Of a stretch of DNA of 64,000 nt, positions 30,041-40,715 are shown piece by piece. Below the pieces are notes generated by a model. The model had not been told where the DNA came from. It did not search any database and worked only from the letters and a program-made list of their open reading frames with translations. Origin of the DNA: Symbiodinium natans. Taxonomy: Eukaryota; Sar; Dinophyceae; Suessiales; Symbiodiniaceae. The stretch is from the NCBI GenBank assembly GCA_905221605.1, contig CAJNDS010002259.1, positions 124,001 to 188,000 on the forward strand, written 5' to 3'. Numbering within the stretch: position 1 is the stretch's first letter; every line of letters starts with the position of its first letter. The translations under genes and the position numbers were made by a program.

Positions 30041-32429
30041 CTAAAGACAACAGGGTCTGAGTAGGACCGAAATTTGAGGACAGGGCTTCCAGACACTGCA
30101 CTTGTTGCTGATATGGATGCAATGGTGGCGAACCTTTCAAGGGGTTGTATCTGTCTTGCTGCCAGCAAAACCAACAGCCTTATGTCACACAGCAGCGAGA
30201 GGAGATCACTATTTTCATCAATCAATGCAAACCCCGCCTCACAAAGCCACTTTGGGCCAGCTGTTACGCGGCGCTTTACTGCTGGAAACATCAATATGTT
30301 CCAGCAGCCCAGGAGACATGAGCTGGCTGTGAGACGTAGAAAACGTTTACTTCTGCACAAACGTGCTCATTGTCAATTGTCAAGCGATGATGTCAGAGAG
30401 CAGCATGGGTTGCCATCGGTAGCACCTGAAGCCAACTTTCACAATGCAAGTCTAACCATGCTAGCTGGCAGGTCCGACACAAGGCACATCTTAACAAGTA
30501 GCTGAGGATCTGTTTTTCTGGAGACCTCGCCCTTGATGTGGTAAACATGCAAAGGGCTCAACTCCTGAAAGGCCATTCTCGCTCTCTCCATCTCTCTCTC
30601 CTCAACTTGGGCTTGAAACAACGGCGCAGAAGGCGTCCGAAGGCGTCCTCCAGAAGCTCAAGCTGGAAACCTGATTCCAAAAGCCCCTGCGTCTCATAAA
30701 GAGGGTTCTGCCGCAAGTTGTCTGGTAGGTTGCCTGACAACAGCATTGCCACAAAAGGACCGTGCGCAACAATCTCACCTACGTGCATGCCCCTACCTAA
30801 ACCGCCCGGCATGCACTTACTACCCTCTTCCTTTCTTTCTTTCTTCAGCGACAAGAATCAGAACTCAAAAGAACAGGCCTGGACTGCCCAGCATTTTGCT
30901 CACCTTCGGCGGCTGTCACACTGTGCACAGATCTTCATGTCAGGCTCGTGTGGGTTTAGCGGGGTTGGGTCAGCGATGGTCAGCGTCTTGTAGTCGAGAG
31001 CCGAGGCGCAATGGCGCTACAGAGCTCTTGCGCTTCGACGCATTCCTCAACCGGAATAAGCGCCAGAGCCTTCTTGCCGGATGCGCTGTCCTCAGCACTC
31101 ATGTATCATGCGTGCGATTCGCATGATGTGCCCTGATCAATTGAATGCTCGCTGCCTTGCTGAAGAGCAGGATCATCGCCTGAAAAAAACTCAGCGCAGT
31201 CTATCGATGCCCATCGGCCAGGACAGCTGCCTACTGGACCCGCCTGGTAGCCACGGTCTCTTGCCAAACCTTGAGCTGCTTCTACGACTCCGGAAGATCG
31301 GCCAGCTTTCGCACAGATCTCCAGAAGTGTACCAAACATGCTTGCGAAGGCCACCTGGACACCGTAGCTGTAGACTGGTGTCACGCTTTCAAGGAACGGT
31401 ACTGCAACGTTTCCCGTTTTGTTGCTTCCGAGAAGCATTCAGCCCCCGCAAGGATGCCACCTTCGTGTCTAGCAGCATCAAGTCGCGGACGGATAAATGA
31501 GAAACATCTTTCCTCGCGTTCATGAGCTCTTTATACCTCGGGTCAAGGACTGAAAACTTGAAATGTGCACACATGGGACACGTCAGAGCACTTCAGCGTT
31601 CAGAGCATGGTCCCCGGATCCCCCCCCCACTCAATGAGAAGCGCGCCAGGTCTTGGTCCCCTTGGCTGGAACCAGGCCGTGGAGTTTGTCCATAACTGCT
31701 CGATCTCTATCTGTACCTTAGTACTATATAGTAGTGGTGTACTGCGGATACAGCGGCGAACTGCGGCGGCGAACTGCTTGGTTTTGCCGCTTGGCCCTCT
31801 TGTTGAGGTCCGGTCTCAGGAACAAACTATTGTTTGTCACCAGCCATGTGCATGCGCCACCAGCTAAAGTAACACGCTACCCCATTTTCATAGAGCTGTC
31901 GCACATTGCCGATTCGAACCGCGACCCGGGAACCAAACCGAAAACGAAGCGAACCGAACGTTGAAATGAAGGCAAAAACGATCTTTTGCTTGAGTGGCAC
32001 AGCCACAGCGAAAACTCGGCAGAAGAGCACGGTGGGCTGCAGCTAGCACGATGAGGCAGAGAAAAGACCCAAGCCAACACAGGCGAGCATCAGCGCATCA
32101 CGACGAGCTCGAACCACGGCACGGTGCCAGAGGCCAGTTTCGAGGCTTTTCCGCCCCGAAGTGCCGAATTGTTGACTTCCCTCCGATTGGTGGAATATGA
32201 TGGAACGCGCTCCCCAAGCTCCACACATGGCAGACATTGGCAGACCAAATGCGCCTGAAAACATGAACCCACGAACTTGTGAACCCAATGGCCCGACACT
32301 TTAAAGCGGATGGGGGTTTAGCTGCGAATGGACGTGTTTTCCACTTGATGGGCCGGGTATTGTCAAGCCCTTTCGGAAAATCCAGAGGGTAGAGCTAGAC
32401 AAACGAATTTGAGGATTCCCGAAGGTCCA
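30041..32429. other. Region with unassigned coding-like minus-strand stretches
   Basis: Between the aquaporin and the DHH phosphoesterase. Two minus-strand stretches have coding character: about 30620-30790 (NLPDNLRQNPLYETQGLLES, then FQLELLEDAFGRLLR) and about 31230-31400 (VQVAFASMFGTLLEICAKAG). The first may belong to the aquaporin 5' end and the second to the phosphoesterase C-terminus. I cannot prove either. A C9 run sits near 31620. Confidence 0.3.
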
Positions 32430-34480
32430 GGCTGCGAAGAGGATGCCCTCTTGCAGGCAAGGGTCCTTTCTTTTCCTTCTCATCAAAGTTTCGACAGTCA
32501 AGAAGGATCACGCCCGCCAGCAGAATGCCCAGCTCTGACTTCTCGGAGCTCCTCCGCTTTGAAGTGCAAGGCAAAGGCTTCGGCTTCCGAAAAGAGCGAA
32601 GCGATCGCGCCTCTGCAGGAACTGCTCTGCCACCTTTCCGAACAAGGGAGCTGCGCGTGCGACATGCAGCTTGCTGCAGATTGGGCTAAGGCAGCTAAGC
32701 TGCGGACCAGGGAACAGCACGAACCCAGGCCCTCATCGATGTCATTGCGTGCATCTGGATACTGGATCCCTCCAGCATGATGGTCCATTACCTGATCTGG
32801 AGAGTCCAGCGTTCAGGTCAGCAACCGTGAATCACCCTAAGGTCCTAGTAGGGCAGCTCATGTGCCATCTCGGACCCTGGCCCACTCTACTCGTCCGTCA
32901 AAATGGCTGGCCACTTGCGACGTCATCTTGTTGTGGTCTGTGAGAACAATAGATCGGCTGGCAAGTGCATCCACAGCAGGCCAATCCATTTCATCCCAGA
33001 AATGAAGACGTTCCGGGCTTCCATCCTCGCTTGCGCTTTACAAGTGCTGCAGCGAAAGCCAGGTGGAAGAGCACCGTCGAGAAATCAGGTGATATGAGGG
33101 TTTGAGGGTTTAAGGCTAAGGTTTACTTGGGTTCTGGTGTAGGGCATAAGGTTTAGCACTTTAGCACTTCAGGATTTATTCTAGGGTTTAGGGTTCGGCG
33201 AGGCGCCAAGCTCGTGACTGTCTGCACTTTGGGAATACGAACAAGATACCAGGCGCGGCACTCTTGGAACAGGAAGAAGATACGAGGCACGAGGCTCCAA
33301 AAGTGACTACAGTCCGTGTGGCATGGGGAGACCCCGGGGGGGGGGGGGGGGTCCGGGTAAGGCTGGAAGCCCGGGATAATTATAATGTATTTCCGTATCC
33401 TTGTTCAGATGCAGCTGCTGAAAGACAAAGAGAGACAGGGGCTGAATCTGACTTAAGGGTTGGGGAGGGGAAAGGGGAGGGGATATCCAGCTCCTCAATC
33501 TCTCACACCCGTCCAAGAACACTGCCAAAGAATCGTCTGCTCTCATGTCCATCCGCTATCAAGGCTCTTCTCGCACAGGGCTGCCTGCCTCCTTGAAAAG
33601 TGCCAGAGCATCCCCTCGCAATCGGAACTCTTCCCGTGGAATCTGCGCCAACGCGATGCCCTGCACCTCTGGACTCTCCAGGAGCTGGGCTGTGACATAC
33701 CTTGCCAATCACAGTGTTTTTGGAAGAGCCCTACCAGTACAGTGCACTACAGCAAAACCGCTGTATAAGAAACCATTGTATAAGCAACTAAGACCCTAGA
33801 TCCAAGGATTTTGGTCGACTTGCGGTTGCCTTTTAGCTAAGAAACCTAGGGTACCCTAGTGTTGGGTGTGCTACTTTCTTAAAATCGCGCCTGCGAAGCT
33901 GGCCAAAAGAGCCTTTCGGGAAATATTGCGGCCCAGTGCAATCGTGACTCCCCCGCGCCTCTCTGGCCTGACCCTACCCCAAAACGCGCGGGAGTCACAT
34001 TCTAGAGGTTTTCAGCCCTGAGAAGCTCTAGAACGTGACTCCCCCGCCTCTCTGGCCTGACCCCACCTGACCGGTGCTTCCGATTCAGGATTTGTGGGCG
34101 CAGGGTTTTACTTAGATCGCGCGGAGCAGCTTCTGAAGCCCAGACCCCCGGCCCGCTGTACCTGGAACATGGGTTTGGTCTAGTGGTATAGCGTACTCCT
34201 TTAAGAAACGAATTAAGAAACCAAGACTACTCTAGTTCAAATCCCCCTGGGTACATAGGTGAATGGAAATTTAGAAACTTAGGGAAACCGTTTTCTTATA
34301 CAGCGTTTTTACTGTACCTTGACCTTCAACCTTGCAAGATTGGAGTGCCAAGCGGAACTCGGTGTAGCCCAGGGGCGCTGACACCAGGGAGTCTACATCA
34401 GCAGCTTCGTTGCCAACGACGAAGACGGGTCGCTTGCTTGTATCAAAGCGGAAAGCTGCTGGACTTGCCATCCTTCGCAT
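32430..34480 (-). CDS. PPX1/prune-like DHH-family phosphoesterase (exopolyphosphatase type)
   Basis: DHH phosphoesterases of this group hydrolyse inorganic polyphosphate or nucleotide phosphates in the cytosol with Mn or Mg. Minus-strand exons in family order: RPVFVVGNEAADVDSLVSA (34375-34440; the GNE-D-DS metal motif); an exon after an AG acceptor with IALAQIPREEFRLRGDALAL (33590-33705); LHFWDEMDWPAVDAL, then IVLTDHNKMTSQVA (32885-33030; the DHN motif); IMDHHAGGIQYPD with GLGSCCSLV (32690-32795; the DHH motif and GSCSSLV loop); and LGILLAGVILLDCRNFDEKE (32440-32545). All four metal-binding motifs are present. A 565-bp transposon-like element lies in the intron between the first two exons. 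Further C-terminal exons (DHHA2) may lie below 32430. Confidence 0.8.
33943..34064. repeat. Direct repeat and 20-bp hairpin inside the MITE
   Basis: CGTGACTCCCCCGC followed by CTCTCTGGCCTGACCC occurs at 33943-33976 and again at 34034-34064. Between them, 33988-34007 pairs with 34026-34047 (GCGGGAGTCAC... against ...GTGACTCCCCCGC) around an 18-nt loop, giving a long, nearly perfect stem. Confidence 0.8.
34176..34244 (+). other. tRNA-like Pol III A-box/B-box pair
   Basis: TGGTCTAGTGG (34176-34186) matches the tRNA A box and AGTTCAAATCC (34234-34244) the B box. The spacing is longer than in a plain tRNA, with a partly repeated TTAAGAAAC segment between them, and I cannot fold a clean cloverleaf. 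Probably a tRNA-derived (SINE-like) or decayed tRNA sequence within the MITE. Confidence 0.4.
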
Positions 34481-36740
34481 ACGCAAGCTTGAAACGCTTA
34501 TATGCAAGCTTGACAAGCCTTTATCACAAGCACAAGATCACGACAAGCGTGCCTTGAGCAGAACCTGGCTGCGCGACTGCTGGCAGCGCAAGCCACGGCA
34601 CCACGAAAGCCAACAGACAGCCGCAATGCCCACAGGGTCTGCCAAGTCCAAGAACGATCGTGGCCCAAGCCTCACATGCAATCAAAAGTCAAAAGCTGCA
34701 CCGGCGTTTCCCGTCTATTAGTCAGCACACGCGCGCCCGTGCCCATGGCCGGCCTGCACGGCTTGGTTTGCAGGATCGGCGCAAGCTACAGCGGAAACAC
34801 TCCGAGTGTGCGGGAGACTGCGCTAGGGCCCCTAGGGCCATGCCGAGCCTCTTGTAGCAACAAAGCGCGCGAGTGAAGAGTGTGGCGGTTTCTCAAAACA
34901 GCCCTGGCTGATTCCGCACGGCCCATGTCCATGCAGATGCAGCTATATGGATGAAGCCCTGCATCTTAAGCTGCTGGCGCCATCCCAGATGCACGCCAAG
35001 CCCATGATCCGACAATAGCCTCATCTCCTGAAATGACGGCACCCATTAAAGCTCAAGAGTGGCGTTGCCAAGAACGCCGCCACGATGACTAAGATTCCGG
35101 CTCACCATGAGCAAACTGGACGTAAAGGCTACGAAGAAGGTTCCTACCAAGTGAAAGGACGATGGGTGGATGCTAGCAAACGTACTACATCGTACTGCTG
35201 TAGTTGACAGACCCTCCCAAGGCCTAGAAACTCAGCGAAATATGTAGCGAAAGGCAGCACATACTCGGAAAGCTGTACTGGCATGACCTGAGCGGCTGCA
35301 CAAAGAGAACTGTCACCAAGAGCACTGTTGATGTGGCTGCTGTCAAGGACTGAGAATTGGACCTCGTTATCGGATAGATCGCCCGCAGAGGTGGTTCCAC
35401 CTCGCCACTCGAAACAAGTTCGCCCGCAGCAGTAATCCTGAATCTGCTACGTGAAAGCCTGAGACGCCGGCGCGGCTGTGCTGCTGGAGATTCCTAGTAA
35501 AGCTAAGCCACGTCGGCGAAAGTGGGCAAAATCTCAACATGGCTTAACAGTGCATACTCCGTCCGAACTGGCCTACAGCTGCGCAAGCAGCATGAGGGAC
35601 TCAGCCTTGGCACAGCCACGCTCCAGCCCCAACCCATACACCACCGCACCACCGCTTTAACGCGAAGACTTCGAGATGTTTCCGCATCCAAGCTGTCGGC
35701 TGGCAGCTTGGCACAAGATGCCAGCTACACTACAGGAACGTAAGAGCTGGACTGCGATGCATTCAATTGCAATATGCTGACAGCAGTTCAGACTCTCTTC
35801 GTGATTGTGAGGTCATGTGAGCATGCCATTCCCCAAGAGCAACCGCTCGGATTAGATTTTGCCACTTCCATATCCTTTCACAGCTCGTCAGGACGGGCAT
35901 GCTTGCTGTGTACATGTGACCTGCTCCAGAGTCCACCGCCAGGGCGCAATACCTCACCATCGTGCCAATCCCGTGGCCTCCGGCAGGAAGACCGGAGCAG
36001 GCCGGCAAAGCCAGTGTCCGGACGACGTGAGTGTTTATGCAAGTTTGTATTGAGCACCGACACGTGCCCACAGGCAATCCGAAATGCCCGTACCTGTGAC
36101 TTGCACATCCGTTCTAGCAGTTGCCGCAGCGTGTATGGGCAGCCCCCCAGTGCGTGATGCAGTGCATCAAAAAGAGGCCCCCTGAGTCATGTAGCCGCGA
36201 GGAGATCTCGTGAGGATGCGCATGTGCAGGCTTTTGGCGTACATGTGCTCGAGCCCCTGGAACTGCTGACATCGAGACATGGTCTGCCTTGATCGACTCC
36301 AAGACTTTCAAATCTTTCAAGAGGCTCGAGGGAAGTCCACACAGGACCAACATGATCGCTCGCAGCCTGCGGTGACTGTGGTCCACCGGTCCACCGGCAC
36401 TTCATTGCGATGAACTTTAGGACGCCACTCAATGAGTGGAATTGCGCAAGCGAATCCTGCCATCCGGGATTTAAACATGTTCCAATGACACTCAAGACCC
36501 CCAGCTTGCAAGGCCACACCCCTTTGCTAGGATTCCTAGTACTATTTAATATGATTCCTGTTAAACGTAACAGGATTCAAAGAATTTCGCTTAGAACCCT
36601 ATTAAAATTTCTCAGGAAACACATCAAGTAGCAATAGCAATCCTAGCAAATAAACGCCTCAACCTTAACCCACCCCATGAGGGTGGTAGGAGGGGGGGGG
36701 GCCTTCAAAAATGGAGGGGGGGAGGGGTTGTCTGTGAAGA
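34481..36740. other. No recognised gene
   Basis: A minus-strand stretch near 36230-36350 (SSLLKDLKVLESIKADHVSM) looks coding but matches nothing I know. Otherwise I see no gene. Just left of the DIRS-like element are G-runs of seven to nine near 36689-36725. Confidence 0.35.
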
Positions 36741-36923
36741 CATTAGAGAGCAAGCCATGTGCAATGGTGTGTGTGGCTCGCCATTTTGTTGTGTGCAGCG
36801 AGCTGGTACTGTCTACATAGTTGATGGGAATGTCGATGGCTCCAAAGTCCTGAAGCTTATAGCATGCACAGCTGTTCCCACAGCAATGCCAAGCCTGAGG
36901 ATGACTTCATGGTATTCCCCCCC
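36741..36923 (-). repeat. Split direct repeat B2 (outer 3' end of DIRS-like element)
   Basis: 183 bp, identical to 37202-37384. It starts CATTAGAGAGCAAGCC and ends in GGTATT plus seven C on the plus strand. Confidence 0.95.
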
Positions 36924-37102
36924 TCCGTAACAATTTTGGAGAGATAACTGAAGCAACGACGGCTTCCGGATTGCAATGTAAAACTGCAAAGCCCGAGGAA
37001 GTATCGTATTTGCACCAGGCCTTGCCATGCGTGCAGCTTCAGCAAGGGGATTGATACGATGCATCCCCAAAGGGTGGGGAGTTCATCTGAACATTGGGTG
37101 GG

Positions 37103-37203
37103 ACAAAGGAAGCCTGGCTCAAGCCAGAAGCTTATGGAATAGCACATGGATATGTATCTAATGGTTGCATGGCCCCACCACTAACCTACCACAATGCAGG
37201 TCA
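37103..37203 (-). repeat. Split direct repeat A2 (inner copy)
   Basis: 101 bp, identical to 44372-44472. It abuts B1 with a TCA/CAT overlap of two bases, forming the B1A2 junction expected of a circular intermediate. Confidence 0.95.
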
Positions 37204-37384
37204 TTAGAGAGCAAGCCATGTGCAATGGTGTGTGTGGCTCGCCATTTTGTTGTGTGCAGCGAGCTGGTACTGTCTACATAGTTGATGGGAATGTCGATGG
37301 CTCCAAAGTCCTGAAGCTTATAGCATGCACAGCTGTTCCCACAGCAATGCCAAGCCTGAGGATGACTTCATGGTATTCCCCCCC
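37202..37384 (-). repeat. Split direct repeat B1 (inner copy)
   Basis: 183 bp, identical to 36741-36923, directly joined to A2. Confidence 0.95.
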
Positions 37385-37580
37385 ATTGATCAAAACACTA
37401 CCATCGATCTGCGCACAACATGTTGGAAACTGGTGAGCAATGACTTGAAACGGGCTTGGGATCTTACGAAAGTGAGCAATTTATCGTAAGGCACTGCAAA
37501 GTGAGCCACGGCTTTTGCCAGCTTGAGGAATGGTGCCTATCACGCGCGCTTGACCAACAGGATGTCAAAGGAAGCTGACG

Positions 37581-40500
37581 TCATGACCAGAACTCGTTCC
37601 ACTCTGCCATAGAAAGCTGCAAGTGATTCTTCGGCCATGAAAGTGGGAATCTCAACTGGCAGAGCTGAATACCTGCCTTTGCTGCTTCGGGACAAGAAAC
37701 ACCTTCACGGGAACCTCCATCTGCAATGTTGGATTTACTCGGCACATGCTCCCACCAGGCTCGAACACCTTGTCGCATAAGGCGCAAAACTGTGGCGTGG
37801 ACGATGCTGCCTAAATCCAGTGACCTGGAGGTCCCCAAGACGTAACTGCAGAGGACTGCCATATTGTCAATGAAAACAGTGAGCAAGCAATGCTGCAAGA
37901 GTTCGCGCTCAAAGTAAAGGGCGAGCATCGGTGCAAGGGCCTCAGCCTGCGCGATAAGAGTTTCTGATGACTGGAACTGCTCGAGCACATAAAGTGGGAT
38001 ATCAATGACGGCGCCCCTGCGAAGGTGCTCCTTCAGACATGCTACGATGAAACAAACGCGTGCTGCTGGTCGTCCTTGAAGGTCGAGTTTGAAAGATGCG
38101 TCTGTAAACAAAGCAACCTTTCTGTAAGCACCAGGCATCAGGGGAATTTCTCTGTACGGACAAGAATGCAGCAACTCCAGAAACAAACACAATTCCAAGC
38201 GCAAGCCATGACCTAACGCAGTGTCATCCGAAGTCGTTCGTTCGTCCAGGTAAGGCACTGGCACCCTACCTGATCGTCCCTGGTACGTCTCTGCAAGATG
38301 GAGCAACTTGCCACGGAGAGACGATGCAACGGATCTGTGTAAGCGGTTGTCATGAAAAATCTGCAAGATCATGTTCTTAATTTGTTCTTCGCGGCCAGGC
38401 TTAGGCAAATGTCGAATGCGTTCATGAGACCCCAGTTCGGTGTAGAGCTCGCGCGCGCCCAGGAAGATGGCGTCTGCTGTCGGCATCTGGTCTTTGGCAG
38501 GGTCACGTTTGTAGCCAAGCCAGCTGAGCAATTCCAAGAAAGATCGAGTTGCAGAGCCACCGCTGCACGCCACATCAATGACCTTGAAATCATCAAAGAA
38601 AGCAAACACCGGTATGGCCAGCCATCTTCGTGCCAGAGCAACGACGAATGTTGGGATTCTATTGAAACCAAGAACCGCCGCCCCGAGCCCGAACGCCAGC
38701 CCATCACATTCTGCAAAGACCCACTGCTGTCGTTCCGGGTGGAAAATGGCTACGATGGAGTATCGCAAATGCTGGGGATTGACAGGTACTTGCCTGTATG
38801 CTTTCTCAAGATCATGAGTGCTGACTCGCACCTCCCAACCGCCGTCGAGAGCCGCCCCATGCAAATTGCGAAGTCGGCGGACGGCTGCGAAGGAAGCTGA
38901 GGAGGAGGTTGTGTGAATGCGTTCCCAAGCTTGAAGAGTGCTGTTGGTGTCAGACTCTTTAGCGTTATCAATGAGTCTCCATTTGGAGTGAGCTTGTTGC
39001 CACACAGCAAATCGCGGCATGGGGCGCCACCTGCCTTTACCATGTCGGGCATCCATCTCTGCAGCAGTCCAGTAGCCTCTCAAGGTCCCTGACTTGCGTT
39101 CCACCTCAGACTTCTCCCAGACAACACGAACTTGCTCTGGAGGGGGCGGCCTGCGAGACACAAGCTTCTGCACGTAGTCATCATGACCGTTTTCAAAATC
39201 TTGCAAGGGCACGGTAGGCTCGACAGAGGCCGCGCGGTAGATGTTTGAGCGGGGAAGCTCCCCCACAATGAGCGCGCCTTTCTGGGCTAGCTCCAGCAAA
39301 AAGATGTCGGGCCAGCAAATCGAGTACCTTGAGAGCTCCAAACGGTCCAAATGAACATGCTCTGAGACCTTGCGGGAGGTGCTGGATCGAGCACAATTAA
39401 GGGAGTCGGCCATGCCTTCGGCAGATTCGCATATTGATCGAAGGCGAGAGAACTGCGCCCGCCTCCATGCCCGAGCTTTCTTGCCAAGCGCCAAGCACTT
39501 TCGCAGCGCAAAGTCAAGATCATCCGGCACTGGGGGCTCCAGACTGAGCGGCGACTCAACAACCTCTCCACACTGGAAATGCGACACCGGGTCCAAACCT
39601 AATGGCAACAGGGATGAATGCCCAGCAGCACTTGTTTGGGACCGATGTTGCACAAGCAACGCTACAGAAGCCGAGCTGCTGGAGTTTTGCTCGATTGGCC
39701 CAGGTCCCATCGGCTCATCTGTTGGCATACCTCGGTCGCAAAGGTCTTGAATATATGGGCACTGTCGGCGCAGCTCCTTATAGGTGTCCGCATATTCAGT
39801 GAGGGCTCGGAAATTGTGGTCCAACTCACCTGTATCAGCTTCATGAGGAGAGCACGGCTGAGAGGAAACCACGCCCACCGCCCGAAGGAGAGCTTCCGCC
39901 AGCTGCAAAGGGAGAACGTCTTGCAAGAGCTGAGCGCGCCGTTGCGCAAGAAGGTGTAGCGGTTCATCCTCGAGCGTCCGCAGAAGAGGAGCCGTGTAAT
40001 GGTCAGGAAAACCGACGATGCGCTCCATTTCCAGGGGTACCAAACAGCGGTGTGCTCCGGACGCACTGCAGCAAGACTGAGATGGGTATTCACATAACAG
40101 AGCGAGACAGCGTGCCTCCACAGTTGTTCGCCACCCCGGTAGTAGAATGCTCGGCAAATCCGGCGGTAGCACACGTGACAAAGGCAGGAGATCGCAAGTC
40201 GGGGAATGACACCACCACTGGAGGCCTGCGAGCCGGCCCACGCAACAGGCATCCTCGGGAAACCGGACAACATCTGCCTGAAAAAGGGCCCTGCACGCCT
40301 GCGCGCTTGCAATGTTCTCTGCGCAGGACGGGACCAATGCAAAGAGTCGCCCTTGGAGGACCTCTTTGAGCCAGCCAAAAACACGAAGGAACACGCGCAA
40401 ATTGCGTTCGTCTTGGCATGGGTCTGCACCTGTCGGCAGCACACTGCAAGCAAACAAGAAGGAAGCTCCAACATGACGACTGGCAACGGCACGCAGTGAG

Positions 40501-40619
40501 TCAAGACAGAGCAATGCACTCGATCCCATGTGCTCCACGCAACCATGTTGTATTTGCAAGACGTCATAGGCATGCTGAGGCAGGTCCAGCACATAAGCTG
40601 CACAGACACTGCAACCCAT
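37581..40619 (-). CDS. DIRS-like Pol: C5-methyltransferase-like region, reverse transcriptase, RNase H
   Basis: An intact 1,012-codon frame from an ATG. Residues ~1-230 recall a worn C5 DNA methyltransferase (DPCQDERNLRVFLRVFGWLK, ALVPSCAENIAS, and MERIVGFPDHYT, which matches the GFPD target-recognition end). The motif I region and the catalytic PC context are not convincing, so activity is doubtful. RT follows at ~540-730: KWRLIDNAKESDTN, VSTHDLEKAYRQVPV, ECDGLAFGLGAAVLGFNRIP and FAFFDDFKVID, with FFDDF in place of YxDD as is common in DIRS elements. RNase H at ~835-970 has the acidic set in ALFTDASF, QAEALAP, VFIDNMAVL and SNIADGGSR. The product would copy element RNA into DNA in the usual DIRS cycle. 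Confidence 0.9.
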   Translation of the reverse strand: MGCSVCAAYVLDLPQHAYDVLQIQHGCVEHMGSSALLCLDSLRAVASRHVGASFLFACSVLPTGADPCQDERNLRVFLRVFGWLKEVLQGRLFALVPSCAENIASAQACRALFQADVVRFPEDACCVGRLAGLQWWCHSPTCDLLPLSRVLPPDLPSILLPGWRTTVEARCLALLCEYPSQSCCSASGAHRCLVPLEMERIVGFPDHYTAPLLRTLEDEPLHLLAQRRAQLLQDVLPLQLAEALLRAVGVVSSQPCSPHEADTGELDHNFRALTEYADTYKELRRQCPYIQDLCDRGMPTDEPMGPGPIEQNSSSSASVALLVQHRSQTSAAGHSSLLPLGLDPVSHFQCGEVVESPLSLEPPVPDDLDFALRKCLALGKKARAWRRAQFSRLRSICESAEGMADSLNCARSSTSRKVSEHVHLDRLELSRYSICWPDIFLLELAQKGALIVGELPRSNIYRAASVEPTVPLQDFENGHDDYVQKLVSRRPPPPEQVRVVWEKSEVERKSGTLRGYWTAAEMDARHGKGRWRPMPRFAVWQQAHSKWRLIDNAKESDTNSTLQAWERIHTTSSSASFAAVRRLRNLHGAALDGGWEVRVSTHDLEKAYRQVPVNPQHLRYSIVAIFHPERQQWVFAECDGLAFGLGAAVLGFNRIPTFVVALARRWLAIPVFAFFDDFKVIDVACSGGSATRSFLELLSWLGYKRDPAKDQMPTADAIFLGARELYTELGSHERIRHLPKPGREEQIKNMILQIFHDNRLHRSVASSLRGKLLHLAETYQGRSGRVPVPYLDERTTSDDTALGHGLRLELCLFLELLHSCPYREIPLMPGAYRKVALFTDASFKLDLQGRPAARVCFIVACLKEHLRRGAVIDIPLYVLEQFQSSETLIAQAEALAPMLALYFERELLQHCLLTVFIDNMAVLCSYVLGTSRSLDLGSIVHATVLRLMRQGVRAWWEHVPSKSNIADGGSREGVSCPEAAKAGIQLCQLRFPLSWPKNHLQLSMAEWNEFWS

Positions 40620-40715
40620 CTCGTGGACAGTCGCGAGGAACGGGGCCAGACCTCCACATATTTCCAGGACAACGACGCCAACATCGTCAGGATCATCACA
40701 TTGCGCACGCCTTCC

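Larger units (their letters stand above)
33750..34314. mobile_element. Non-autonomous Tc1/mariner (pogo-like) MITE
   Basis: A 565-bp segment has ~25-bp terminal inverted repeats: CAGCAAAACCGCTGTATAAG at the left and, on the other strand, CAGTAAAAACGCTGTATAAG at the right. TA dinucleotides flank it at 33748-33749 and 34315-34316. The CAGTAAAAC-type ends and TA target are those of pogo-like Tc1/mariner elements. There is no transposase frame, so it would move in trans. It sits in an intron of the DHH phosphoesterase gene and carries a strong hairpin and a tRNA-like Pol III box pair. Confidence 0.75.

Noticed and set aside
33095-33205. Interstitial telomere (TTTAGGG-like words; also GGGTAGGG at 10487-10506)
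   Set aside because: Only two or three scattered units, not a tandem array.
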